From positions 1-7,605 of the forward strand of contig CAJMRA010000109.1 of NCBI GenBank assembly GCA_905215675.1: a stretch of DNA of 7,605 nt. Direction: 5' to 3'. The stretch is from an uncultured bacterium (lineage in GTDB: Bacteria; Desulfobacterota; Desulfovibrionia; Desulfovibrionales; Desulfovibrionaceae). Under the pieces are notes generated by a model that saw only the letters and a program-made list of their open reading frames with translations, did not search any database and was not told the origin of the DNA. Shown in pieces: positions 1 through 6,514 of this stretch. The stretch's first letter is position 1. Every line of letters begins with the position of its first letter. The position numbers were made by a program, and so were the translations under genes.

Positions 1-2
1 CC

Positions 3-938
3 CTAGAGGCGGATGTCGATGACCGCCCTGTTGCGGAGCTGGCGGGTATAGTCTTCAAAGCGTTCCATGGCCTTGGGACGGCGCAGGATGCCGTCGATGA
101 TCGGCCGGGCCTCGCTCAGCGTCAGCGGGGCGTCGGGACCGGTCGCCCCGGGCCGGAAAAGGTGCACCTGCGCCTTGAAGCCGTTGATGGTGAAGATATC
201 GGTTACGCCGCCGGGCTTCATCTTGCTCAGGCGCTCGCTCCATTCGGGATTGAGGCGATCCCATTCCACGGGGCCCATGTCGCCGCCCTTTTCCTTGTTG
301 GGGGCGATGGAATACTTGCGCGCGGCATCGGGGAAGGCAATCGCGCCGGAAGCGATCTGCGCGGCTATGGATGCCGCGTTGACGTTGCGGGGATAGACCA
401 GCAGCGCCATGTGGAGGCCGTCGCGCCGGAAAATGTCGTTCTTGTGGGCCTTGTAGTAGTCCTCGATTTCCTTGTTGGTGACGACGACCTTGCGTCCCAC
501 TTCCTGCCCCATGATTTTCTGCCGCATGATCTTCTTGCGCAGGTTGTCGCGCAGTTCCTTGAGGGGAATCTTCTGTGCGGCCAGACGTTGTTCGAACTGG
601 GCCTTGGTCAGGCCGTTGGTCTTCATGATGGTCGCCAGTTCGTCGTCGATATCGCTTTCGGAGACCGTCGCCTTGAGGCGGACGGCTTCCTGCTCGAAAA
701 GGATATCCATGATCATGCCGTCCAGGGTCTTGCGCAGGATGAGATCCATCTCCTTGGACTGCTTGGGATCATTGGGATTGATGCGCGCCCGGATAAGGTC
801 GGGCAGGGCGCTTTTCTGCAGGTCGTACATGGTGATGACCTTGCCGTTGACCACAGCGGCCACCTTGTTTACCTGAGCGGCCTGCGCGCCGGAGAACAGG
901 CAGAACGTCATCAGCAGGGCAAGGAATACGTGTTTCAC
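3..938 (-). CDS. SurA-like periplasmic peptidyl-prolyl cis-trans isomerase / chaperone
   Basis: A 311-aa exported protein of the SurA/parvulin class, expected to assist folding of envelope proteins in the periplasm. Residues 1-20 form a signal peptide (hydrophobic FLALLMTFCLF, then GAQA before AQV, a good signal peptidase I site). Residues about 21-152 are the SurA N-terminal chaperone domain (VAAVVNGKVITMYDL near the start). The joint TNKEIEDYYKAH (154-165) is typical before a parvulin domain. Residues about 173-265 are one parvulin domain, with YSIAPNKEKGGDMGPVEW (209-226) and KPGGVTDIF as its recognisable core. A helical tail to 311 follows. E. coli SurA has about 428 residues and two parvulin domains; only one is present here. 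The start is GTG at 936-938, preceded 5 nt upstream by a strong GGAGG ribosome site. A 254-nt gap separates it from the upstream lipoprotein gene, so it may have its own promoter. The class is secure; client proteins are unknown. Confidence 0.9.
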   Translation of the reverse strand: MKHVFLALLMTFCLFSGAQAAQVNKVAAVVNGKVITMYDLQKSALPDLIRARINPNDPKQSKEMDLILRKTLDGMIMDILFEQEAVRLKATVSESDIDDELATIMKTNGLTKAQFEQRLAAQKIPLKELRDNLRKKIMRQKIMGQEVGRKVVVTNKEIEDYYKAHKNDIFRRDGLHMALLVYPRNVNAASIAAQIASGAIAFPDAARKYSIAPNKEKGGDMGPVEWDRLNPEWSERLSKMKPGGVTDIFTINGFKAQVHLFRPGATGPDAPLTLSEARPIIDGILRRPKAMERFEDYTRQLRNRAVIDIRL

Positions 939-1016
939 AAGAGCCTCCAGGAGCCTTTGCGGAATAACGGGGAAACGCCGGGCGGCGGCAGCTGCGCGTG
1001 CGACGTTGAGCGTAAA

Positions 1017-1045
1017 AAGTTAGCTCAAAACCACGGACTATGCAA
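1017..1045 (-). promoter_or_regulatory. Weak candidate sigma-70-type promoter for the SurA-like gene
   Basis: On the minus strand a TTGCAT (-35, 1040-1045) is followed after 17 nt by TAACTT (-10, 1017-1022), in the only AT-rich part of the spacer. The -35 matches well and the -10 only half. It would start transcription about 70 nt before the GTG at 938. It is supported by position and spacing only. Confidence 0.25.
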
Positions 1046-1056
1046 TGTGGAACGGG

Positions 1057-1159
1057 CCGCCCCTGTTCCGGGCGGAGAGGCCCGCGGAGCCCCCATCCCT
1101 TCCCCGGCGCGCCTTTTTGAAAGGGGGCAGGAGCATGCAACACGCCCCTTTCAAAGGGG
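1057..1159. repeat. Inverted repeats in the 254-nt spacer between the two SurA-type genes
   Basis: The spacer holds no gene. It contains a GC hairpin (CCGCCC 1057-1062 with GGGCGG 1070-1075) and a larger inverted repeat: TTTGAAAGGGGGC (1116-1128) against GCCCCTTTCAAA (1144-1155), 12 pairs with one bulged G and a 15-nt loop. The right arm can instead fold locally as CCCCTT-TCA-AAGGGG (1145-1159), so the two hairpins exclude each other. Neither is followed by a T-run on the minus strand, so an intrinsic terminator is not supported. A role in mRNA stability or partial termination after the lipoprotein gene is possible. Confidence 0.5.
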
Positions 1160-1192
1160 AAACGCCCTCGCTTATAAATGGGGTAACAGGCC

Positions 1193-2182
1193 CTAACCGC
1201 CAGACCGTCCGGGCGGAGGCGTCTCCTTGCCGGATTCGTCTCCGGGGGCGGCGGGCGGCGTCAGCACCTCGTCGCGCAGCAGCGGCGAAACGGTGATGCG
1301 CGAGCGCGACAACGCGTCTTCCAGCCAGTCGTCAAAGGCCGGAAGACGTTTTTGCTGCCGGACTTCCCGTTCTATGAGCGCGTAGACGGCCGCCGGAGGC
1401 GGCGTTTCCGCCGGCAGCCGCGCCACAAGGCCGATACTGGCGAAGCCGCCGTTCTCATCAGGGCTCGGGCGCGTGCTTTCCCGGGGCTTGAGCGAGGAGA
1501 TATCCCTGTTCCACAGGGCGGCGGCCTCCTTGACGGGAATGTCCGCGCAGTGGGCGGTTATTTCGCCCGTTGCCGGAGCCTTTCCGGCGGCAAAGGCCTC
1601 GCGCCACCGCTGCACGTCGTCGCGCGTCTTGCCGGAGGCGAAGCAGAGACGATACCGTTCCGGAAGGCGGAAGGCTTCTTCATGCTCCTTGTAGTAGGCC
1701 AGCACCTCGTCGCGGCTGACGCGCAGTTCCGGCTCCAGCACCACGTCCTCCAGCAATTGCAGGGCCACAAAACCCCGCAGCAGCCGACGCCATTCCGCCG
1801 GGTCCAGAGACTCTTCGGCAAGATAGGCGTCGAATTCGCCGGGGCCGTAATCTTCCCGGATGTCGTCCTCCATATCCCGGGCGCGTTGCTCGACGCCGTG
1901 AATGCCGCGCCGCTGCAAATCCTGAACGGCCAGCGTCTGAATGATGATGTCGGACAGCGCCGCGCCGTAGTCGTGGCGAAGGCGGCGGATATCCGGGGCC
2001 GTGTTCCCCGCGCCGAGGCCGGGGGAATTGCCGTCCATGTAAGCCTGCACCGTGCGGATATGAATGGCTTCGCCGTTGACCGTGGCCACGACGCCTTCGG
2101 GCAGGGGACTTTCCCAGCATCCGGCCGACGCCAGGAGGCAGCACAGGGCCAGCGCGCGCAGCAGGAAGCGACGGATCAGCAT
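1193..2182 (-). CDS. SurA N-terminal-domain lipoprotein-like protein with a degenerate PPIase region
   Basis: A 329-aa envelope protein related to SurA/PrsA-type foldases. Residues 1-21 are a basic, then hydrophobic leader ending in LASAGC with Cys22. This resembles a lipoprotein signal, although Ser rather than Leu sits at -3, so lipidation is likely but not certain. Residues about 30-150 match a SurA N-terminal chaperone domain (GVVATVNGEAIHIRTVQAY at 30-48), and VSRDEVLAYYKEHEEAF (155-171) is the usual joint to a parvulin domain. The following region (about 175-300) keeps the size of a parvulin domain but lacks the GGDLG-type core, so it may act as a holdase rather than an isomerase. The tail (from 308) is Pro/Gly/Glu-rich and probably disordered. 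The ATG at 2180-2182 overlaps the mfd stop codon (ATGCTGA), with GGAG 7 nt upstream inside the mfd coding region, so translational coupling to mfd is likely. Confidence 0.82.
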   Translation of the reverse strand: MLIRRFLLRALALCCLLASAGCWESPLPEGVVATVNGEAIHIRTVQAYMDGNSPGLGAGNTAPDIRRLRHDYGAALSDIIIQTLAVQDLQRRGIHGVEQRARDMEDDIREDYGPGEFDAYLAEESLDPAEWRRLLRGFVALQLLEDVVLEPELRVSRDEVLAYYKEHEEAFRLPERYRLCFASGKTRDDVQRWREAFAAGKAPATGEITAHCADIPVKEAAALWNRDISSLKPRESTRPSPDENGGFASIGLVARLPAETPPPAAVYALIEREVRQQKRLPAFDDWLEDALSRSRITVSPLLRDEVLTPPAAPGDESGKETPPPGRSGG

Positions 2183-5100
2183 GGCCGTTCTCCGGCGGGG
2201 ACGCTGCGCACGCCTTCCAGTTTTTCGCGCAACGCGCGCAGGCCCGCGCCGAAGTCGCCTTCGGGCAGCGGCAGGAACAGCCCCGCCGGAGGCAGGAGGC
2301 GCGCGCCGGGAGTCGCCGTCGCCAGCGCGACGATGCGTTCGGGCGAGGCCGCCTGCTGGCCTTCCATCCAGGTAAGGCGCACGTGATCGAGGCTGATGTC
2401 GGCGCGCTGTACCTGAAGGGAGCAGAGAAACTGCTTGAAGTCCAGTACGGCCAGGAAATTGGCGACTTCCGGCGGATAGGGGCCGAAACGATCGCGCATG
2501 GCAAGGGCCGCCTCCTCCCTGGCCGCGCCGTTGGCCGCCGAGGCCAGCGACTTGTAACAGCGCAGGCGTTCGCGGCCGTCGTCGATATAGGTCTGCGGAA
2601 TATGGGCGGGCAGGCCGAGGTTGAGCTCCGTTTCGGTTTCCAGCGCCGCGGGCGTGCCCTTGAGCCGGGCCACGGCTTCTTCCAGCATTTCGAGGTAAAG
2701 ATCGAGACCCACGCGGCCCATGTGGCCGGACTGCACCTCGCCGAGAATATTGCCCGCGCCACGCAGCCGCAGGTCTTCCATGGCCACCTGAAAACCGGCT
2801 CCCAGATAGTCCATGTCCATGATGATGCGCAGCCGTTCCTCGGCAATGGGCGTCAGGCGTTCCTCGTCGGGCACCACAAAGAATGCGTAGGCCTGCCTGT
2901 CGCTGCGGCCCACGCGGCCGCGCAGCTGATAGAGCTGGCCGAGACCGAACATTTGCGCCTGATCGACGATCAGCGTATTGGCGCGGGGAAAGTCCAGCCC
3001 CGATTCCACAATGGACGTGCAGACCAGAATATCCAGTTCGCCGTGCCAGAATTTGTGCATGTTCTCTTCCAGCTCGACTTCCCCCATTTGTCCGTGCGCC
3101 ATGCCGATGCGGGCGTCGGGAACGAGGGATCGCACATATTCGCAGACCCGCTCCAGCCCCTGCACGCGGTTGTAGACCCAGAAGACCTGCCCTTCGCGCG
3201 CCAGTTCGCGTTGCAGCACCTTGCGCAGCAGTTCGGCGTCGCGGCGCAGGACGGCCGTGGCCACGGGCTTGCGTTCCTGCGGGGCCGTCTCGATGACCGA
3301 AAGATCGCGGATGCCGGACATGGACAGTTGCAGTGTGCGCGGAATGGGCGTCGCCGTCAGCGTCAGCACGTCCACATTCTTTTTCAGAGCCTTGAGTTTT
3401 TCCTTGTGCCGCACGCCGAAGCGCTGCTCCTCGTCCAGAATGAGCAGCGCCAGATTCGGCAGCTGCACGTCGGACGACAGCAGGCGATGGGTGCCGATGA
3501 GAATATCAATGGTTCCCTGCGCGGCGGCGGCCAGCGTTTCCTTCTGTTTGGCGCGGGAGACGAAGCGGCTCAGCAGTCCCACATTGACGGGGAAGCCGGA
3601 AAGACGGGCGCGGAAGGTCTGGAAGTGCTGTTCCGCAAGCACCGTGGTGGGACAGAGCAGCGCCACCTGGCGCCCCTCCGAAGCCGCGCGGAAGGCGGCG
3701 CGCAGGGCCACTTCGGTCTTGCCGAAACCCACGTCGCCGCAGACGAGGCGATCCATGGGTTCCGGCTTGTCCATGTCGTCCAGCACGTCCTGAATGGCGC
3801 GCGCCTGATCCGGCGTTTCCTCAAAGCCGAAAGTGGCCTCAAACTCGTGATAGAGTTCTCCCGGCGGATCATAGCGGAAGCCCTTGGCCACCTTGCGGTA
3901 CGCGTACATTTCCACCAGATCGGCGGCGATTTTTTCGATGGCCCTGCGGGCCTTGTCCTTGCCCGCGTTCCAGGATGTGCCGCCCAGACGATCCAGCGCC
4001 GGGGGCTCGGCGTCGCCGCCCTTGAAGCGCTGGACAAGGCCCATCCGGTCCACCGGCACATAGAGCTTGTCCTGTCCGGCGTAGTCCAGCAGCAGAAAGT
4101 CGTTGGCAATGCCGTTGCCGCTCATGTGCTCAAGGCCCACGAAGCGGCCGATGCCGTAATCGCGGTGCACCAGCAGGTCGCCGGGCTTGAGATCGTCGAA
4201 GGAATCCAGCCCCCTGAAGGCGCGCGAGGGCGTGCGGCGCGCCTTCTCCGCCTTGGGATAGAGAATGTTCTCGCCCAGCAGCAGCACGTCGTCCCAGATC
4301 ATGTCCGCGCCGTTGCGGAAAGGGGAAACAAGCGCGAACAGGCCGCGTTGATCCGGCGCGTAGCGCAGGGCGGGCGCGATGCCTTCCTGTTCGGCCAGCT
4401 TGAGGAATTTGCCGCGACTGCGACGACTGGAAAAGCTCAGCAGCACCTGCCGCTTGTCCCGTTGCCATTCCCTGAGAGCCGCGGAAAGGTGCTGCCAGGG
4501 GCGATCGGCCGCGCCCGGCGCGGCAAAAAGGTCCGTAAAGGAATGCAGGGGGCGTTCGGCCAGCTCCTCGCCCCGGGCCTCCACCCCCATGACGAGCGGT
4601 TCCGCTTCCACCCGCGCGGCATGCTGCCAGGGGAGCGCGTCGCCCGCGTCGCGCAGGCAGATGCGCGCGGGCTGGGGCAGCGGCGCGTCGTCCGCTTCCA
4701 GTTCCTCGCGCAGCGTGGCGGCCGTGGTCAGGAGTTCTTCCTTGCAGGCGGCGGCATCGGGCAGCAGCCAGAGGGCGTCTTCGGGGAGCCAGGCTTCCAG
4801 AAGGCTGGACGCGTCGTGCGCCATGCCGGGGAACAGACCGGCGCCGCCGCTGAGCAGGGCCTTCTTGGCGCTGTAGCAGTCATTTTCGCTGATGCGTTCT
4901 TCGGCAAGAAGCGTGTCCAGACGTTTGCGGATGCTCTTGATGTTGGCGTCGTCCAGCACGAAGGGCAGCGTCGGCAGGAGGGTGACGGCGGAAAGGGATT
5001 CCAGGGAGCGCTGGCTTTCGGCGTCGAAAAGACGCAGCTCGTCCACCGTGTCGCCGAAAAATTCCAGACGTACGGGGCGGGCATAGCCGGGAGGAAAAAT

Positions 5101-5634
5101 GTCGAGGATGTCGCCGCGCCGCGCCAGTTCGCCGCCGTGCGTCACCATGGGCACGCGGGCATAGCCCCATTCCACCAGTTGTTCGATGACAAGGTCGGGA
5201 GCATAGTCGCTGCCGCGTTCCAGTTCGAGCACATGCCCGTCGAAAAAGGACACGGGCATCTGGCGCACCAGCAGGCTTTCAAGACTGAGCACCACGCAGC
5301 GCGGGCGGCCCAGAGCCAGGCCGTACAGCGCCGCCATGCGCGATCCCCAGGCGTCGCGATCCGCCCGCAGGCCCAGACCGGGGGGCAGGGCAAGGCAGGG
5401 ATTTTCCCATGCGGGGCGGGAAAGGGGCGCGTCGTCCACGGAGAGGGAGGGCGTCAGCAGGGTGACAAGGGCGCGCAGTTCGGCGAATTCCGCACGCGAA
5501 CGGGCGACGATGACGGCCGTGCGCCCGGCGTCCGCGGCGGCGCAGGCGATACGGCACAGCGTCGCCGGGCCTGCGCGACGGATGGAGGCTGCGGCGCCGA
5601 CAGGGGTATTGAGCAGGGAGAACAGTGCATGCAT
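2176..5634 (-). CDS. mfd: Transcription-repair coupling factor Mfd
   Basis: A 1152-aa cytoplasmic DNA translocase that removes RNA polymerase stalled at lesions and recruits the UvrAB excision machinery; E. coli Mfd has 1148 residues. In order: a UvrB-like N-terminal module (THGGELARRGDILDIFPPG near 162-182); the RNA-polymerase-interacting domain (PGDLLVHRDYGIGRFVG to LYVPVDRM, about 482-540); helicase motor 1 with Walker A GDVGFGKTE (about 632-640), DEEQ box (about 734-737; E. coli has DEEH) and TATPIPR (about 760); motor 2 with QLRGRVGRS (about 903-911); and the C-terminal regulatory domain (from TELNLGLPAHIP, about 1000). The frame is open upstream to a TTG at 5757, but residues before ATG 5632-5634 are Pro/Gly/Arg-rich and unlike Mfd, so this ATG is chosen. 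No clear Shine-Dalgarno precedes it, so the exact start is the weak point. It is followed directly by the overlapping lipoprotein gene. Confidence 0.96.
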   Translation of the reverse strand: MHALFSLLNTPVGAAASIRRAGPATLCRIACAAADAGRTAVIVARSRAEFAELRALVTLLTPSLSVDDAPLSRPAWENPCLALPPGLGLRADRDAWGSRMAALYGLALGRPRCVVLSLESLLVRQMPVSFFDGHVLELERGSDYAPDLVIEQLVEWGYARVPMVTHGGELARRGDILDIFPPGYARPVRLEFFGDTVDELRLFDAESQRSLESLSAVTLLPTLPFVLDDANIKSIRKRLDTLLAEERISENDCYSAKKALLSGGAGLFPGMAHDASSLLEAWLPEDALWLLPDAAACKEELLTTAATLREELEADDAPLPQPARICLRDAGDALPWQHAARVEAEPLVMGVEARGEELAERPLHSFTDLFAAPGAADRPWQHLSAALREWQRDKRQVLLSFSSRRSRGKFLKLAEQEGIAPALRYAPDQRGLFALVSPFRNGADMIWDDVLLLGENILYPKAEKARRTPSRAFRGLDSFDDLKPGDLLVHRDYGIGRFVGLEHMSGNGIANDFLLLDYAGQDKLYVPVDRMGLVQRFKGGDAEPPALDRLGGTSWNAGKDKARRAIEKIAADLVEMYAYRKVAKGFRYDPPGELYHEFEATFGFEETPDQARAIQDVLDDMDKPEPMDRLVCGDVGFGKTEVALRAAFRAASEGRQVALLCPTTVLAEQHFQTFRARLSGFPVNVGLLSRFVSRAKQKETLAAAAQGTIDILIGTHRLLSSDVQLPNLALLILDEEQRFGVRHKEKLKALKKNVDVLTLTATPIPRTLQLSMSGIRDLSVIETAPQERKPVATAVLRRDAELLRKVLQRELAREGQVFWVYNRVQGLERVCEYVRSLVPDARIGMAHGQMGEVELEENMHKFWHGELDILVCTSIVESGLDFPRANTLIVDQAQMFGLGQLYQLRGRVGRSDRQAYAFFVVPDEERLTPIAEERLRIIMDMDYLGAGFQVAMEDLRLRGAGNILGEVQSGHMGRVGLDLYLEMLEEAVARLKGTPAALETETELNLGLPAHIPQTYIDDGRERLRCYKSLASAANGAAREEAALAMRDRFGPYPPEVANFLAVLDFKQFLCSLQVQRADISLDHVRLTWMEGQQAASPERIVALATATPGARLLPPAGLFLPLPEGDFGAGLRALREKLEGVRSVPAGERPC

Positions 5635-5786
5635 GGCGTGCGCTTTATGCAGGGAGCATGGCGGGACGCGGCCCCCGGGGGAATAGTGCCCGGCAGCGGG
5701 GCCGACGCGCCGGGCGGCATGCTGCCCGTCGAAGGCTTGAAATGGCGCAGGGAACAACGGCGATGCGGAAGCGGGCCGTCCTGATC

Positions 5787-5828
5787 AAAAATTCCCCCCG
5801 TTGCCCGACGGAGATTCGGACAACGGGG
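5787..5828 (-). terminator. Probable intrinsic terminator after the selenoprotein gene
   Basis: Read on the minus strand, CCCCGTTG and CAACGGGG (5828-5821 and 5803-5796) pair around an inner CCGA/TCGG, joined by a G-U wobble, giving a 13-bp stem with a 7-nt loop. GGAA and then TTTTT (5791-5787) follow. The wobble at 5820/5804 is a pair only in minus-strand RNA (A-C on the other strand), which agrees with the direction. It lies 91 nt past the TAG of the HesB-like selenoprotein gene and would insulate mfd from it. Confidence 0.6.
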
Positions 5829-5840
5829 AGAGCTTGTCAA
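5812..5840 (-). promoter_or_regulatory. Candidate mfd promoter overlapping the terminator
   Basis: A perfect TTGACA (-35, 5835-5840 on the minus strand) is followed after 17 nt by GAATCT (5812-5817), a poor -10. If used, transcription would begin within the terminator hairpin near 5805, about 170 nt before the mfd ATG, and the new RNA would carry only one arm of the stem and so escape it. No better promoter was seen between the terminator and mfd. Confidence 0.25.
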
Positions 5841-5865
5841 AAAGGATCCCGTACGACGCATGTTT

Positions 5866-5896
5866 CATGACGGCACGGACTCTCCGCGCCGTCATG
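5866..5896 (-). other. Hairpin downstream of the selenoprotein gene
   Basis: CATGACGGC (5866-5874) and GCCGTCATG (5888-5896) form a perfect 9-bp stem, extended inside by CGGA/TCCG after one mismatch, leaving a 3-nt loop. It starts 22 nt after the stop codon of the HesB-like selenoprotein gene. No T-run follows directly, so it may protect the mRNA 3' end or assist the terminator further on. Confidence 0.5.
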
Positions 5897-5918
5897 CGCG
5901 ACGGCGGGGATTGCAGAA

Positions 5919-6239
5919 CTAGTGCGAGCCGCAGCCGGAACCGCAGGAACCGCAGCTGCTGCCGGAAGATGCAAGCGGCACTTCCGGATCAACCGTGAAG
6001 CCCATATACGTAAGGTCAATGGTCACGCCCTTGATCTGCGCCAGCAGATCCTTGGCAATGCAGAAAGCAAAGCCCTGGGCTTCCAGGTTCTCGTCGCTAT
6101 TCTTGGGCTCATCCAGAGCCAGTGCCAGACGGGGGCCGCTTCAGCCTCCGGGGGCAAGAAAGATGCGGATCGTCTGCTTTTCCTTATCCGCAAAATAGGC
6201 CTCAAGCTCCTTGCGGGCGCTGGGGGTAAGATTCAACAT
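5919..6239 (-). CDS. HesB/IscA-like selenoprotein with in-frame TGA (Sec33)
   Basis: Read through the TGA at 6141-6143, this gene encodes 106 residues ending GCGSH at a TAG. It is collinear with the paralogue at 6515-6832 and about three quarters identical to it, on both sides of the TGA. The TGA is codon 33 in LAPGG-U-SGPRLALALDE. The paralogue has Cys-Cys there, and E. coli IscA has its metal-ligand Cys35 in GCSG. HesB-like selenoproteins are an established predicted family in delta-proteobacteria, so selenocysteine is the best reading. Other Cys are C60 (FAFCIA) and C96, C99 and C103 in a Gly/Ser-rich tail; IscA also has C-terminal Cys ligands. The role is probably iron-sulfur or metal/redox handling in the cytoplasm, not proven. 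The ATG at 6237-6239 is fixed by alignment with the paralogue and by GAGG 8 nt upstream. A standard gene caller would split or drop this gene. The alternative is a recent nonsense mutation, which the intact downstream frame and the SECIS-like hairpin make less likely. Confidence 0.85.
6106..6143 (-). promoter_or_regulatory. Predicted bacterial SECIS element with the Sec codon
   Basis: On the minus-strand mRNA, the UGA (6143-6141) is followed after 20 nt by the stem GGCUC (6120-6116) and GAGCC (6110-6106) closing a 5-nt loop UGGAU. Loop distance (25 nt after the UGA) and a G in the first two loop positions fit known bacterial SECIS elements, which SelB binds to deliver Sec-tRNA. The Cys paralogue has GGCCC and GAAGCC at the same codons and can form only about three of these pairs. 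Confidence 0.7.
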
Positions 6240-6268
6240 GGAGGGATCCTCAATCGCTAGGTGTTTTT

Positions 6269-6329
6269 GCCGCATCATGCGGCGGGGATGATATCCGGGA
6301 ACGTCGGAGGCACTCCTCGCAACGTCCCC
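6269..6329 (-). promoter_or_regulatory. Structured 5' leader upstream of the selenoprotein gene
   Basis: Two hairpins precede the start codon on the minus strand. The larger (6297-6329) pairs 14 positions with one bulge and a 4-nt loop. Two of its pairs (6300/6326 and 6305/6321) are G-U in minus-strand RNA but A-C or C-A mismatches on the other strand. The smaller is GCCGCA-TGA-TGCGGC (6269-6283), about 30 nt before the ATG. Neither is followed by a U-run on the minus strand, so these look like leader or processing structures rather than terminators. No riboswitch class is recognised. Confidence 0.4.
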
Positions 6330-6383
6330 GGGAAACAGCGTGTTTTTCGGTCGGGAGGGCGGTCGGGATAAAGCTCCGTAGGA

Positions 6384-6423
6384 TTTGAAACGCAACGCGT
6401 TTCAACCCATACGGCCTGTCATT
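6384..6423 (+). repeat. 40-bp palindromic repeat, copy 1
   Basis: This block recurs at 7566-7605 in the same orientation with 34 of 40 bases identical. It contains the hairpin TTGAAACGC-AAC-GCGTTTCAA (6385-6405) and then the nearly constant tail CATACGGCCTGTC. Between the copies, stem position 8 (C or T) and its partner 16 (G or A) change together, keeping the pairing. It may be a REP-like or small non-autonomous element. Confidence 0.65.
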
Positions 6424-6425
6424 TC

Positions 6426-6513
6426 GCGGAAAAAACGCAGTTTTTCCGCTCACTTTTGGCCGGGCGGCGCTGTGCCGCCGCCTCGCGTTTCACCTTTGAA
6501 AAAGGTGAAACGC
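6426..6513. other. Cluster of three hairpins after the Cys-type HesB gene
   Basis: Directly after the stop codon of the paralogue on the minus strand lie a perfect 13-bp hairpin (arms GCGTTTCACCTTT 6485-6497 and 6501-6513, loop GAA on the plus strand), then GGCGGC/GCCGCC (6463-6479), then GCGGAAAAA/TTTTTCCGC (6426-6449). The first, 1 nt from the stop codon, could terminate transcription or protect the mRNA, but no U-run follows. With the leader structures and the 40-bp repeat they account for most of the 275-nt spacer between the two HesB-like genes, which holds no gene. Confidence 0.55.
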
Positions 6514-6514
6514 T

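Noticed and set aside
162..1196. 344-codon open frame on the plus strand
   Set aside because: Antisense to the SurA-like gene and its spacer, with no domain and no convincing ribosome site.
1352..2386. 344-codon open frame on the plus strand
   Set aside because: Antisense shadow of the lipoprotein gene and the end of mfd, without any recognisable domain.
5635..5757. Longer Mfd starting at TTG 5757
   Set aside because: The extra 41 residues are Pro/Gly/Arg-rich and unlike Mfd N-termini, and the protein from ATG 5634 already has the usual family length.
2383..5784. 1133-codon open frame on the plus strand
   Set aside because: It lies antisense to mfd, whose family match is clear along its length. 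Long shadow frames are common opposite GC-rich genes, and the translation has no recognisable domain.
5919..6239. Pseudogene with a premature stop
   Set aside because: The frame after the TGA is intact and conserved, the stop is specifically TGA at the catalytic Cys position, and a SECIS-like hairpin follows. Selenocysteine explains all three.
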